This document shows positions 27,845 through 37,957 of a stretch of 64,000 nucleotides of DNA, in pieces. The position numbers were made by a program, and so were the translations under genes. Below the pieces are notes generated by a model. The model was not told the DNA's origin. It saw nothing but the letters and a program-made list of their open reading frames with translations, and did not search any database. Every line of letters begins with the position of its first letter. Position 1 is the stretch's first letter. Source of the DNA: an uncultured Lachnospiraceae bacterium (lineage in GTDB: Bacteria; Bacillota; Clostridia; Lachnospirales; Lachnospiraceae); NCBI GenBank assembly GCA_947631505.1, contig CANRLR010000001.1, forward strand, positions 160,433 through 224,432, written 5' to 3'.

Positions 27845-30800
27845 TTACATAAAATCCAGCAGTGACATCTGGTCACTGAGCGGCAGATTCCCTAACAGGC
27901 CCAGCTCCCGCATTTTATCTACTGTGGTACCACTGACCTTACTTCTCACCTTAAAATTCTCACAAGAGGTAAAAGGACCGTCCTTTGCCGCCTCTACCAC
28001 ACCTTCTGCCGCCTTATCTCCCATACCGTCTATACTATTCAACGCAGGCATCAATTTATCATCTATGATCTGAAAATGCTTTGCCTTTGCCGTGAAAATA
28101 TCAATCGGCATAAATTCATATCCTCTTGCATACATTTCCTGCACAATTTTCATATCTCCATAGGCTGCCTGTTCCTTTGGACTTAACTCATTCATCCGCT
28201 TTTTATAATCTTTCATCGTGGATTCCAGTTTTTCCCTCCCCTGACACATCAGTTCATAGTCAAAGGCTTTCGCACGAATACTGAAAAATGCGGCATAATA
28301 AGCTAACGGATAATACACTTTAAAATAGGCAATACGGAATGCCATCATGACATAGGCAACCGCATGGGCCTTTGGAAACATATATTTGATCTTTTCACAG
28401 GATTCCACATACCATTCGGGAACACCACAAGATATCATACTCTCTTTCCACTCGTCCCATTTTTTACAAGCTCCCTTTGCCACTTTTCCCTTTCGCACAT
28501 TTTCCATAATATTAAAAGCCAGACCATTCTCTACACCGGTATGAATTAAATATGTCATAATATCATCACGGGTACAAATGGCGGTTGACAGTGTACAGTC
28601 TCCCCGTGCAATATAGTATTGGGCATTATTTAACCACACATCTGTACCATGAGATAAACCGGAAATGCGTACTAAATCAGAAAAATTTTTCGGTTTTGTA
28701 TCCCGGAGCATCTGCATAACAAATTCTGTACCAAATTCCGGAATCCCCAAACTTCCTAAATCACATCCCATCAAGTCCTCCGGTGTAACTCCCAAAGCAG
28801 AGGTATCGGCAAACAGGGACAGCACCATTGGATCATCCAGACTAATCTCCGTTGCGACCACACCCGTAATGTCCTCCAGCATACGAATCATGGTCGGATC
28901 ATCGTGTCCCAGTATATCCAGTTTCAACAAATTATGGTCAATCGAGTGGTAATCAAAATGCGTTGTAATAATAGAGGTCTCCATATCATTTGCCGGATGC
29001 TGCACGGGAGTAAAGGTGTAAATGTCCCACCCCATAGGTAGTACAACAATACCACCAGGATGCTGTCCTGTTGCCCGACGCACACCTACGCACCCCTCTA
29101 ATAATCGCTCGATTTCCTCTGTCCGCTTATGTATTTCCCTCTCTTCAAAATAATTCTTCACATAGCCATAGGCCGTTTTATCTGCCAATGTACCAATCGT
29201 TCCGGCACGGAATGTCTGTCCCGCACCAAAAATTACTTCCGTATAATTATGAGCCTTACTCTGATACTCACCGGAAAAATTTAAGTCAATATCCGGTTCC
29301 TTATCCCCATAGAATCCAAGGAACGTTTCAAAAGGAATATCATGTCCGTCCCGAATCAATTCCTTACCACAGTTCGGGCAGTTCTTCCGTGGCATGTCAA
29401 ATCCTGAACTCCCGGCAAAGGCACGGACCTCATCAGAATCAAAGTCCACATAATGGCATTTATCACAATAGTAATGTGCCGGCAATGGATTTACTTCGGT
29501 GATTCCCGACATAGTTGCCACAAAAGAGGAACCTACGGAACCACGGGAACCAACTAAATATCCATCCTCCATAGACTTCCATACCAGTTTCTGTGCAATA
29601 ATATACATAACAGCAAAACCGTTTTTAATGATGGAATTTAATTCATGCTCCAGCCGCTCTGACACCTGCGGCGGCAGTGGATTACCATACATCGAATTCG
29701 CCTTCCGATAACAAATATCGCGGAGTTCCTGATCCGAATTCGGAATAACCGGAGGACATTTATCCGGATATACCGGACTCATTTTTTCCACCATATCAGC
29801 AATCCGGTTTGTATTTGTTACCACAACTTCCATTGCCTTTTCTTCTCCTAAATAGGAAAATTCCTTCAGCATTTCTTCCGTGGTGCGAAGATATAACGGC
29901 GGCTGGTTATCATCATCCATCTTCTTACCAGCAAATAAAATCCTCCGGTAGATCTCATCTTCCGGATCAAGAAAATGCACGTCACAGGTAGCACAGACGG
30001 ACTTGTCATATTTCTCACCTAACCGCACAATCCGCTTGTTAATTTCCTTTAAATCCTCCCATGTATTAATATCTTCATAAGCCCCTTTCGTGGACTCCAA
30101 CATAAATTCATTATTGCCTACCGGCTGGATTTCCAAATAATCATAGAAATCCACCAATTCTTCTATTCTCTCGTCATCCGCATCATCTAAAATGGCACGG
30201 TACAGCTCTCCCGCCTCGCAGGCAGAACCCAGAATCAGGCCCTCCCTCCACTTCAATAACTGGCTCTTGGGAATTCTTGGTCTCCGATAAAAATAATTCA
30301 AATGTGCCATCGAAACAAGACGGTATAAATTCACTCGTCCCACTTCATTCTTTGCTAAAATAATGGCATGATAGCTTGGCTTCTTCTTTATGATTTCCGG
30401 TGCCGAATGGGTTCTTTTATACAGGGAATCCAAGTCTGAAATCCCCTGCCTTTCCAGCATAGGTATCATTTTTTCAAAAATCTCTGCTGTGGCTTCCGCA
30501 TCTTCAACCGCACGATGATGATTAACAAGGGAAATTTTTAGTCTTTTCGCTAAGGCATCTAATGTATACCTCGCCATATCAGGAATCAGCACACGGGCAA
30601 CTCCTACCGTATCAACCACCGTAAAGGCCGTATCCAGCCCCTGCTCTTCCCCCTTTTTGCAAATAAAACTATAATCAAAGTTCGCATTATGTGCCACCAT
30701 AACACTCCCCCGGCAAAATTCCAAAAATTCTGGAAGTACCGCTTCAATACCGGGAGCCTCTTTCACCATGTCATCTGTAATACTGGTTACTTCTGTGATT

Positions 30801-32221
30801 CTCGGAGGAATCGGGACAAAAGGATTGACAAAGGTACTGAAACGGTCGGTTATCTTTCCATCTGCAACTTTTACTGCACCGATCTCAATAATTTTGCATC
30901 TGGTCGGAGAAAAACCGGTTGTTTCAAGATCAAATACAACAAAAGAACCCCTCAGCGACTGCCCTTGGGAATTCAATACCGTATCATCTAAATCATCTAC
31001 CAAATAGGCCTCACAGCCATAAATAATCTTAAAATCATCCTCAAATCCCTCAATGGCATGATTGGCATCAGGAAAGGATTGTACGACACCGTGGTCGGTA
31101 ATCGCAATCGCAGGATGTCCCCAGTCATGAGCACGTTTTACCATCTGCTTACAATTCGTCATACCATCCATATCACTCATTTGTGTATGCGCATGAAGTT
31201 CAACGCGTTTCATTGGTGACTCATCTTTTCTGCCCACTTTGAAATTTTTGATTTCTTTCATTCCCACAATATTTCCTATACGGATTTCTTTATCGTAAGT
31301 ATCAAAAGAAGCAACGCCTTTCAGACGGATGAAATTCCCCTTCTTTATAAATTCAAAAAAAGATAATTCCTCCGCCTGCTCTTTTTTTATAAACACTTTA
31401 CATAGAATAGTATCTGTAAAATCGGTAATAGCAAAAGTAACAATCAGCTTATCACCCTTAATCTCTCTTGACTCTGTGTTGCGAATCACTCCGTCAATGA
31501 CAACTTCACCAATTTCATCAATGATCTCTTTAATAGGAATAACCGCACCCTCTACATTTCTTCCAAAGAACACTTCCGGGTCCCTTGCCGGTTTCCGATA
31601 ATTGCTTTTCTTAGGAACAAAAGGTTTTTTCGCCGGTGCCTGCTCTGCCGCTGCCGGTGCCTCTTCCTCTTCTTTCTGTATAATAACTTGATATACTTCC
31701 GGTTCCGCTGCTTCCTTCCGCTCTCTCTTCACATAATCGAAACGAATTTCCACATCCTTATCAAATCTTCGTTTCAATCTTGTTGCCAAAAAATCTTTAA
31801 TCTCTCCGCTTCTCTCACGACAGAGAAAATCATCATCACAAGTAATTGTTACCGTATTCCCGGATACCTGAAAAGGTTCTTTACAAAATTTCATATAATC
31901 AATCGCATTTTTTTCCCGAAGCTCCTCTTTTAATGTTTCCTCATAAAGAGAAATCAGCTTGTCCAGTGAATATTCACAGGCAAAAGGATAACAGATATCC
32001 AGTCTTGGGCGAAAACCAAGACGGCGAAATACTTGTTTATACAGCTTCTGCTCCATAATCCGAATTGAGCGAAAATGCAAAAGCTGGTCGCATCTGCAAT
32101 AGATAAACGCCAGCATTTTCGTCTTGGAGGCACTCACTTTTTCCACCTGTGCCCCTGCAAAATAATCATATAATTTATCATCCACCGATAGATCCGGGAA
32201 TGCTTCAAAAAAGTTTACCAT
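27845..32221 (-). CDS. polC: DNA polymerase III PolC-type alpha subunit
   Basis: The 1458-aa replicative polymerase of low-GC Gram-positives. Domains in order: N-terminal region; OB domain around 225-325; PHP domain beginning near 340 (VELHAHTQMSDMDG); an inserted DnaQ-like 3'-5' exonuclease (FVVFDLETTGFSPTRCKIIEIG) near 430-600; the rest of PHP; then palm, thumb and fingers with PDIDLNFSGEYQSKAH as the catalytic aspartates. A zinc-finger pair (CDKCHY ... CPNCGKEL) lies before the palm. Start has AAGGTGG just upstream. It is the last large gene of the pyrH-frr-uppS-cdsA-dxr-rseP-ispG-polC run. Confidence 0.98.
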   Translation of the reverse strand: MVNFFEAFPDLSVDDKLYDYFAGAQVEKVSASKTKMLAFIYCRCDQLLHFRSIRIMEQKLYKQVFRRLGFRPRLDICYPFACEYSLDKLISLYEETLKEELREKNAIDYMKFCKEPFQVSGNTVTITCDDDFLCRERSGEIKDFLATRLKRRFDKDVEIRFDYVKRERKEAAEPEVYQVIIQKEEEEAPAAAEQAPAKKPFVPKKSNYRKPARDPEVFFGRNVEGAVIPIKEIIDEIGEVVIDGVIRNTESREIKGDKLIVTFAITDFTDTILCKVFIKKEQAEELSFFEFIKKGNFIRLKGVASFDTYDKEIRIGNIVGMKEIKNFKVGRKDESPMKRVELHAHTQMSDMDGMTNCKQMVKRAHDWGHPAIAITDHGVVQSFPDANHAIEGFEDDFKIIYGCEAYLVDDLDDTVLNSQGQSLRGSFVVFDLETTGFSPTRCKIIEIGAVKVADGKITDRFSTFVNPFVPIPPRITEVTSITDDMVKEAPGIEAVLPEFLEFCRGSVMVAHNANFDYSFICKKGEEQGLDTAFTVVDTVGVARVLIPDMARYTLDALAKRLKISLVNHHRAVEDAEATAEIFEKMIPMLERQGISDLDSLYKRTHSAPEIIKKKPSYHAIILAKNEVGRVNLYRLVSMAHLNYFYRRPRIPKSQLLKWREGLILGSACEAGELYRAILDDADDERIEELVDFYDYLEIQPVGNNEFMLESTKGAYEDINTWEDLKEINKRIVRLGEKYDKSVCATCDVHFLDPEDEIYRRILFAGKKMDDDNQPPLYLRTTEEMLKEFSYLGEEKAMEVVVTNTNRIADMVEKMSPVYPDKCPPVIPNSDQELRDICYRKANSMYGNPLPPQVSERLEHELNSIIKNGFAVMYIIAQKLVWKSMEDGYLVGSRGSVGSSFVATMSGITEVNPLPAHYYCDKCHYVDFDSDEVRAFAGSSGFDMPRKNCPNCGKELIRDGHDIPFETFLGFYGDKEPDIDLNFSGEYQSKAHNYTEVIFGAGQTFRAGTIGTLADKTAYGYVKNYFEEREIHKRTEEIERLLEGCVGVRRATGQHPGGIVVLPMGWDIYTFTPVQHPANDMETSIITTHFDYHSIDHNLLKLDILGHDDPTMIRMLEDITGVVATEISLDDPMVLSLFADTSALGVTPEDLMGCDLGSLGIPEFGTEFVMQMLRDTKPKNFSDLVRISGLSHGTDVWLNNAQYYIARGDCTLSTAICTRDDIMTYLIHTGVENGLAFNIMENVRKGKVAKGACKKWDEWKESMISCGVPEWYVESCEKIKYMFPKAHAVAYVMMAFRIAYFKVYYPLAYYAAFFSIRAKAFDYELMCQGREKLESTMKDYKKRMNELSPKEQAAYGDMKIVQEMYARGYEFMPIDIFTAKAKHFQIIDDKLMPALNSIDGMGDKAAEGVVEAAKDGPFTSCENFKVRSKVSGTTVDKMRELGLLGNLPLSDQMSLLDFM

Positions 32222-32268
32222 GGTACCACCTTATCCGTCATTCGTAACCACAAATCTATTGCGGCACA

Positions 32269-33321
32269 TCATTTCCAGTTTATAAGTTCCTGCCGGAGTG
32301 CCTCCAGCAATTGTGCCTCTGGAATTTTCTTAACAATCTCACCCTTTTTTATCAACAGACCTTCACCGATTCCGCCCGCAATTCCAATATCCGCTTCTCT
32401 GGCTTCTCCCGGTCCGTTTACGGCACATCCCATCACAGCCACCTTAATATCCAGATCAAACTCTTTCACCATTTCTTCTACCTGTCCGGCAAGAGAAATC
32501 AGATCGATCTGGGTACGTCCACACGTAGGACATGACACGACACTGATTCCGCCTTTACGGAGTCCCAATGTCTTTAAAATCATTTTAGCTGCATAAATTT
32601 CCTGAACCGGATCCCCCGTGAGCGAAACACGAATTGTATCCCCGATTCCCTGATATAAAATATTTCCTAAACCAACCGCAGATTTTATACTTCCGGAATA
32701 AACCGTTCCGGACTCCGTAATTCCTACATGCAGTGGGTAATCCGTTTCCTTGGCAATTTGTTCATGTGCCTCAATACACATCATGACATCGGATGACTTT
32801 ATACTAATGACCAGATTGTCATATCCCATACTTTCAATCAGCGCTGCTTTATCCAGTGCACTCTCCACTAATCCCTGTGCTGTAACTCCACCATACTTCT
32901 CGACAAGATTTTTTTCTAAGGAACCACTATTTACACCTACACGAATCGGCACGTTATGAGACTTACAGCAATCCACAACTGCTTGAATCCTCTGGTTATT
33001 TCCGACATTTCCCGGATTAATGCGAATTTTATCCACACCATTCTCCACTGCCGCAATCGCCAGCCGGTAATCAAAATGAATATCCGCCACTAATGGTATA
33101 TGGATCTGCTTTTTTATCTCCTTGATCGCCTCTGCTGCTTCCATGGTAGGTACTGCACAGCGGATAATCTCACAGCCAGCCTTTTCCAATGCATGAATCT
33201 GTGCCACCGTAGCAGCTGCATCTTCTGTTTTCGTATTGGTCATAGACTGAATCGCAATCGGATTTGCTGCCCCGATTTTCACATTTCCTATTTGTATTTC
33301 TTTCGTCTTATTCCGCATCAT
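32269..33321 (-). CDS. ispG: 4-hydroxy-3-methylbut-2-enyl diphosphate synthase
   Basis: A 350-aa IspG/GcpE, the penultimate enzyme of the non-mevalonate isoprenoid pathway. The N-terminal TIM barrel has IAIQSMTNTKTEDAAATV and VADIHFDYRLA. The 4Fe-4S cysteines are in SCPTCGRTQIDL and MGCAVNGPGE. It follows rseP by 51 bases. Two tandem ATGs after GAGG can serve as start. Confidence 0.97.
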   Translation of the reverse strand: MMRNKTKEIQIGNVKIGAANPIAIQSMTNTKTEDAAATVAQIHALEKAGCEIIRCAVPTMEAAEAIKEIKKQIHIPLVADIHFDYRLAIAAVENGVDKIRINPGNVGNNQRIQAVVDCCKSHNVPIRVGVNSGSLEKNLVEKYGGVTAQGLVESALDKAALIESMGYDNLVISIKSSDVMMCIEAHEQIAKETDYPLHVGITESGTVYSGSIKSAVGLGNILYQGIGDTIRVSLTGDPVQEIYAAKMILKTLGLRKGGISVVSCPTCGRTQIDLISLAGQVEEMVKEFDLDIKVAVMGCAVNGPGEAREADIGIAGGIGEGLLIKKGEIVKKIPEAQLLEALRQELINWK

Positions 33322-33372
33322 GTCGGTTCCTCACTTTCCCCATCTGCCATCCGAATCAAATCGTAAAAGCTT

Positions 33373-34542
33373 TTATTTCTTTTTAGGAATCAGATTCACA
33401 ATGTCATTTCCCATAATAAATACCATCAGAGCCATTAATAAAATAAATCCTGCTGCATTGACATAAGCTTCAAACTTCTGTGGCAATGGCTTTTTCCGAA
33501 TCCACTCAATAATAAGAAATAGTAATCTTCCGCCATCCAATGCCGGAATTGGAATCAGGTTCATCACACCGAGGTTTGCTGTCAGCAAAATAGCAATATT
33601 AATTAATGTCAAGGCAACATTTTTTGCTGCTTCCCCCTCTTTGGAATTTTTTGCCGATTGAGTCATGGAATCTCCCATCGTCTTCACAATTCCAACAGGT
33701 CCCGATATATCGTCTTTACTGACATTCCCTTTTATAATCTGCCCTAAGCTCTGAACTGTTGTACTGATCCAAAATTTCACTTCGTAGGCACTATATTTTA
33801 TCGTATCCCACACACCAACTTTTTGCCGTTCCGATAGTCCATGGTTAAAACCACAGCGGTACTTCGTAACCTTTGTTCCATCTGTATTTGTTACGCTCTG
33901 CTGCTGTGGCAGCATGGTAAGTACCTTCTCTTCCCCATTTCTTTCAACCGTAATCGTTACTTCCCTGTCCGAAAAAGGATGGAACATAATCTGATAGCTC
34001 AGATCTCTGTCAATTACAATCTTTTTTCCGTCTACCTCTTTAATTGTGTCACCTACCTGCATACCGGCAGCTTCTGCAGGAGAACCCTCTGCCACTCTTG
34101 ATACCAGTGCCGGATCATAACCAACCGAGCCAATGACAATCAAAGATAACAAAAAAGCCAGAACAAAATTAAAAAATGGTCCGGCAAAAATAATTGCCAT
34201 ACGGGCATAAACGGACTTTTTCCCAAAAGCCCGGTCATCCTCTACGCTCATATCCTCTTCACCCAGCATCATACAGGAACCACCAAACGGTAACAGTTTC
34301 CATGAATAAAGAGTATTCTCACCGAAAATCGGATGCTCATCCAGCCACTTAGACGTCTTAAAAAATAATATTTTATGTCCGCTTTCTGTCTTTCCCCACG
34401 AAATAAGACGTGGCCCCATACCGAGCGAAAACTCAATAACGCCGACTTTATTGTATTTTGCTACTATGAAATGGCCAAATTCATGTATAATAATAATGAT
34501 GCTAAATACAAGTAATGCAATAATAATTTTACCGAAACTCAT
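33373..34542 (-). CDS. rseP: Site-2 intramembrane metalloprotease (RseP)
   Basis: A 389-aa membrane zinc protease. Catalytic HEFGH lies in the first membrane segment (IIIIIHEFGHFIVAKYNKVG). One PDZ domain is seen near 170-250 (VSRVAEGSPAEAAGMQVGDTI), and MNLIPIPALDGGRL is the second metal-binding motif. The family cleaves anti-sigma factors or leftover signal peptides. Start set at MSFGKIIIALL, five bases after GGAGG, overlapping the dxr stop by four bases (ATGA). Confidence 0.95.
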   Translation of the reverse strand: MSFGKIIIALLVFSIIIIIHEFGHFIVAKYNKVGVIEFSLGMGPRLISWGKTESGHKILFFKTSKWLDEHPIFGENTLYSWKLLPFGGSCMMLGEEDMSVEDDRAFGKKSVYARMAIIFAGPFFNFVLAFLLSLIVIGSVGYDPALVSRVAEGSPAEAAGMQVGDTIKEVDGKKIVIDRDLSYQIMFHPFSDREVTITVERNGEEKVLTMLPQQQSVTNTDGTKVTKYRCGFNHGLSERQKVGVWDTIKYSAYEVKFWISTTVQSLGQIIKGNVSKDDISGPVGIVKTMGDSMTQSAKNSKEGEAAKNVALTLINIAILLTANLGVMNLIPIPALDGGRLLFLIIEWIRKKPLPQKFEAYVNAAGFILLMALMVFIMGNDIVNLIPKKK

Positions 34543-35693
34543 GCTGTCCTCCAATCTTTTTTCAATCGTTGATATGTTTCCTGTTCTACTGCAAGGATTT
34601 CATCCAAATTCGGATGCTCTATTTTCGAATGATACTTCATCGCATATTCAATCATATCATATATTTGTAAAAAATCTATGTCTTTATGCAAAAAGCCTGC
34701 CACAGCATATTCATTTGCAGCATTCATCACGGTAGGCATACTTCCCCCTATTTCACTTGCCTCTACTGCTAACGGTATGCCGCGGAGCACGTCTGTATTC
34801 GGTTTTTCAAAATGAATCTCTGTAATTTTTTCAAAGTCAAGTCTCTCACCATCCAGAAAAACCCGGTCAGGATAATATAGCGCATACTGAATCGGCAGCC
34901 GCATATCCGGTGTTCCGAACTGTGCCATAACCGCACCATCCTGAAAGCCGACCATAGAATGAATGATACTCTGTGGCTGAATCAATACATGAATTTGAGA
35001 TAATTCTACACCAAAAAGCCACTTTGCTTCGATGATCTCTAAACCTTTGTTTATCATCGTAGCGGAATCTGTCGTAATTTTCGCTCCCATCGCCCAGTTT
35101 GGATGTGCCAATGCCTGTTCCACTGTTACGTTTTTTAAATCCTCTCTTGTCTTTCCTCGGAACGGACCTCCTGATGCCGTCAGATAAATGGTCTCTACCT
35201 GTCCCCTTTTTTCACCATTGAGGCACTGAAAAATAGCAGAATGTTCACTGTCTACCGGCAATATGTTCACATGATATTCTTTTGCCAGTGGTATAATAAT
35301 GTGACCTGCTGTCACCAAAGTTTCTTTATTCGCAAGTGCAATATCTTTACCTGCCTTAACAGCCTCTATCACCGGGCGGAGTCCAATCATGCCGACCATA
35401 GCTGCCACTACAACATTTAGTTCCGGCAAGGTGGCTGCTTCAATAAAAGATTCCATTCCACCCAATACTTTACAGTCGGAATCCTTTACAATTTTTCTTA
35501 ATTCTTCCGCCGTTTCCGCATCCTTCATCACAGCATACCGGGGATGAAACTCCTTGATTTGCTCTGCCATACGCTGTACATTGGATCCGGCAGTCAATGC
35601 CACTACTTCAAAATCCTCCGGATTCTTCCGTATAACATCTAACGTCTGTGTCCCGATTGAACCGGTTGAACCTAAAATTGTTATTTTTTTCAT
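34539..35693 (-). CDS. dxr: 1-deoxy-D-xylulose 5-phosphate reductoisomerase
   Basis: A 384-aa second enzyme of the MEP isoprenoid pathway, using NADPH and a divalent metal. The nucleotide-binding N terminus is ITILGSTGSIGTQTLDVI. The catalytic region has ALANKETLVTAGHII, PVDSEHSAIFQCL and LTASGGPFRGK. Start at 35693 follows GAGAGG. Overlaps rseP by four bases. Confidence 0.97.
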   Translation of the reverse strand: MKKITILGSTGSIGTQTLDVIRKNPEDFEVVALTAGSNVQRMAEQIKEFHPRYAVMKDAETAEELRKIVKDSDCKVLGGMESFIEAATLPELNVVVAAMVGMIGLRPVIEAVKAGKDIALANKETLVTAGHIIIPLAKEYHVNILPVDSEHSAIFQCLNGEKRGQVETIYLTASGGPFRGKTREDLKNVTVEQALAHPNWAMGAKITTDSATMINKGLEIIEAKWLFGVELSQIHVLIQPQSIIHSMVGFQDGAVMAQFGTPDMRLPIQYALYYPDRVFLDGERLDFEKITEIHFEKPNTDVLRGIPLAVEASEIGGSMPTVMNAANEYAVAGFLHKDIDFLQIYDMIEYAMKYHSKIEHPNLDEILAVEQETYQRLKKDWRTA

Positions 35694-35699
35694 TTTATC

Positions 35700-35724
35700 C
35701 TCTCATTTCTGAGCGCTACAAATA
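35700..35724. repeat. Short copy of the rbfA-upstream intergenic element
   Basis: Plus strand 35700-35715 (ctctcatttctgagcg) is identical to 20862-20877 and is followed by ctacaaatag, similar to the gaaacaaatag end of the longer copy. It lies immediately upstream of dxr, the same position as the first copy has before rbfA. Confidence 0.55.
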
Positions 35725-35730
35725 GTGTTC

Positions 35731-36576
35731 TCACGCATAAAATCCAACAAAGGCAAATGCCGTCAATAAATAATAAACAATCGGAGCAACAAAAATCACA
35801 CTGTCAAACCGATCCAGTACACCGCCATGTCCCGGAATAATATTTCCATAATCTTTAATATCATAATTTCTCTTAATAGCCGAAGCCGCCAAGTCACCCA
35901 ATTGTGAAATGATTGCACACACGGCTGCTATAATAGGAAACAAAATCATAGGATTCACAGTGAACAACTCTCCCCCAAAGTAATCGGGTGCTGTATTCGG
36001 GAAGAAATAGGCAAATACTGCTGCAATTACTGCAGCCCCCACAATTCCACCGACACATCCTTCCAATGTCTTTTTCGGACTAAGCTCTGAAAAATGATGG
36101 GTTCCGATTAACTTTCCGGTCAGATAAGCACAAGTATCCGACCCCCAGGAGGAAATCAAAATCAGCCATACTAACCATTCTCCTGCCTCGCAGCATCGTA
36201 CTTTGTATATATACTCAAACATAACTGCCAAATAAAAAAAAGTAAACAGACACTTTGCCACCTCATTAATATGATAAGCCGGATATTTTATCACATAAAC
36301 AAATAATAAAATAAAGAAAATTAAAATAATTACTCCCATTGACCACATATCGAATTCAAAATCCAAACAAGTCATTAAACTATAATAACCGATAATTCCC
36401 AAATATGTCACAATCCCCAACGGATGTTTTTCCAATCCAAACACCCGGAGCAGTTCAAAAGCTCCCACCAATGCCAGAACTCCCAACGCAGCTGCCAGCC
36501 ATATGCCGCCAAAGAAAAACAGGGCTATTGCCGCCAGCACTAATACAATACCACTAATCAATCGGGTAATAAACAT
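35731..36576 (-). CDS. cdsA: Phosphatidate cytidylyltransferase
   Basis: A 281-aa membrane enzyme that makes CDP-diacylglycerol. It has about eight hydrophobic segments and the C-terminal signature: SDTCAYLTGKLIGTHHFSELSPKKTLEGCVGG in the middle and DLAASAIKRNYDIKDYGNIIPGHGGVLDRFDS at the end. Start set at MFITRLISG, eight bases after GGAGG. Confidence 0.96.
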   Translation of the reverse strand: MFITRLISGIVLVLAAIALFFFGGIWLAAALGVLALVGAFELLRVFGLEKHPLGIVTYLGIIGYYSLMTCLDFEFDMWSMGVIILIFFILLFVYVIKYPAYHINEVAKCLFTFFYLAVMFEYIYKVRCCEAGEWLVWLILISSWGSDTCAYLTGKLIGTHHFSELSPKKTLEGCVGGIVGAAVIAAVFAYFFPNTAPDYFGGELFTVNPMILFPIIAAVCAIISQLGDLAASAIKRNYDIKDYGNIIPGHGGVLDRFDSVIFVAPIVYYLLTAFAFVGFYA

Positions 36577-36605
36577 AACTTCAGCCTCCAACTACTTTCG
36601 TGATT

Positions 36606-37319
36606 TTATACTCCACCATATCGGCGTTCCCTTCCATTGTAATATTCGATTGCCTTTTCCAGCTCCTTTTTATTAAAATCCGGCCATAAGACATCCGTAA
36701 AATAAAATTCTGTATATGCCGACTGCCACAAAAGAAAATTTGACAGCCGCTGCTCACCGCTCGTTCGAATAAGCAGATCCGGATCGGGAATTCCTTTTGT
36801 ATCCAAAACATCATCCACTATTTTTTCATTAATATCCTCTAAGGCAAGATTCCCCTTCTGTACCTCTGCAGCAATTTTCTGAATTCCCCGGAGCATCTCG
36901 TCCCGGCTGCCATAATTCAATGCCACTTGGAAATGCAGTCCGGTATTATTTTTAGTAACCTCTTCTAATTCGAGAATACTCTGTTTCAAATCCTCGTCCA
37001 AAGGCGTAATATCCCCTAATACCCGTACACACATATTATTTTTTGTACTCCTTTTAATACAGTCCTTTAGATATTGTCTTAACAGTTTCATCAACGCATC
37101 CACTTCATCCTGCGGCCGTTTCCAGTTCTCCGTAGAAAATGCATACACCGTCAAATAATGGATACCAAGATGATAGGCATCCTCACAAATCTGTTCCACT
37201 GCTTTACTTCCTGCTGCATGACCGGCTTTCCTTGGAAGCAGACGCTTTTTGGCCCATCTTCCATTGCCATCCAATATAATTGCTACATGATTCGGTGCGC
37301 TTAATTCTGTCTGTTTCAT
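36606..37319 (-). CDS. uppS: Undecaprenyl diphosphate synthase
   Basis: A 237-aa cis-prenyltransferase making the C55 lipid carrier for cell-wall synthesis. Motifs: HVAIILDGNGRWAKKR with the catalytic Asp, YLTVYAFSTENWKRP, and DLLIRTSGEQRLSNFLLWQSAYTEFYF. Start follows AAGGGGG. Its neighbours cdsA, dxr and ispG are lipid and isoprenoid genes. Confidence 0.97.
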   Translation of the reverse strand: MKQTELSAPNHVAIILDGNGRWAKKRLLPRKAGHAAGSKAVEQICEDAYHLGIHYLTVYAFSTENWKRPQDEVDALMKLLRQYLKDCIKRSTKNNMCVRVLGDITPLDEDLKQSILELEEVTKNNTGLHFQVALNYGSRDEMLRGIQKIAAEVQKGNLALEDINEKIVDDVLDTKGIPDPDLLIRTSGEQRLSNFLLWQSAYTEFYFTDVLWPDFNKKELEKAIEYYNGRERRYGGV

Positions 37320-37341
37320 AAGTACCCCCTTAACATACCGA

Positions 37342-37370
37342 AATAGGGCGACAGATTCTATCGCCCTATT
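37342..37370. other. Strong hairpin between frr and uppS
   Basis: AATAGGGCGA and TCGCCCTATT form a perfect 10-bp stem with a nine-base loop. Neither side has a T-run, so it is not a classic terminator. It may stabilise or process the mRNA between frr and uppS. Confidence 0.55.
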
Positions 37371-37391
37371 GAAAATGTCTTCTATAAAAAA

Positions 37392-37940
37392 TTATACCGT
37401 CATAACCTCATTCGATTTACTGTCAATTGCTTGTTCAATCTTTGCAATATATTTGTCCGTCAATTTTTGAATTTTATCCTCTAACTGCTTCTGCTCATCC
37501 TCAGAAATCTCATTTGCCTTTGACTCTTTCTTTACTGTATCATTGGCATCACGACGAATATTGCGAACTGCTACTTTGGCAGCTTCTCCCTTTTTCTTAA
37601 CGTCTTTTACTAACTCCTTACGACGCTCCTCCGTCAGTTCCGGAAATACAAGACGAATCACTTTACCATCGTTAGCAGGTGTAAGTCCTAAATCTGAAGC
37701 AAGAATCGCTTTTTCAATGTCTTTAATCAAGCTAGCCTCCCAAGGCTGAATTTGAATCATACGGGCCTCTGGCACAGAGATATTTGCTACACTCTGCAAT
37801 GGAGTCATTGCTCCATAATAATCCACCTGAATTTTATCCAAAATTCTTGGGTTTGCACGACCTGCACGAATCGCTGTATACTCTCCTTCCAAATTGGCAA
37901 GTGATTTCTCCATTTTCTCTTCAAAAGCCTTTAATTCCAT
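37392..37940 (-). CDS. frr: Ribosome recycling factor
   Basis: A 182-aa three-helix-bundle factor that splits post-termination ribosomes with EF-G. It has the typical [38 protein letters not shown] and [10 protein letters not shown] stretches. Start set at MELKAFEEK, six bases after GGAGG; the 3' neighbour is the hairpin at 37342. Length equals the family norm of about 185. Confidence 0.97.
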   Translation of the reverse strand: MELKAFEEKMEKSLANLEGEYTAIRAGRANPRILDKIQVDYYGAMTPLQSVANISVPEARMIQIQPWEASLIKDIEKAILASDLGLTPANDGKVIRLVFPELTEERRKELVKDVKKKGEAAKVAVRNIRRDANDTVKKESKANEISEDEQKQLEDKIQKLTDKYIAKIEQAIDSKSNEVMTV

Positions 37941-37957
37941 GATTATCCTCCATCTCA

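Noticed and set aside
36581..36814. Alternative minus-strand frame over the end of uppS
   Set aside because: The uppS frame here carries the conserved RTSGEQRLSNFLLWQ motif, so the shifted frame is a shadow.
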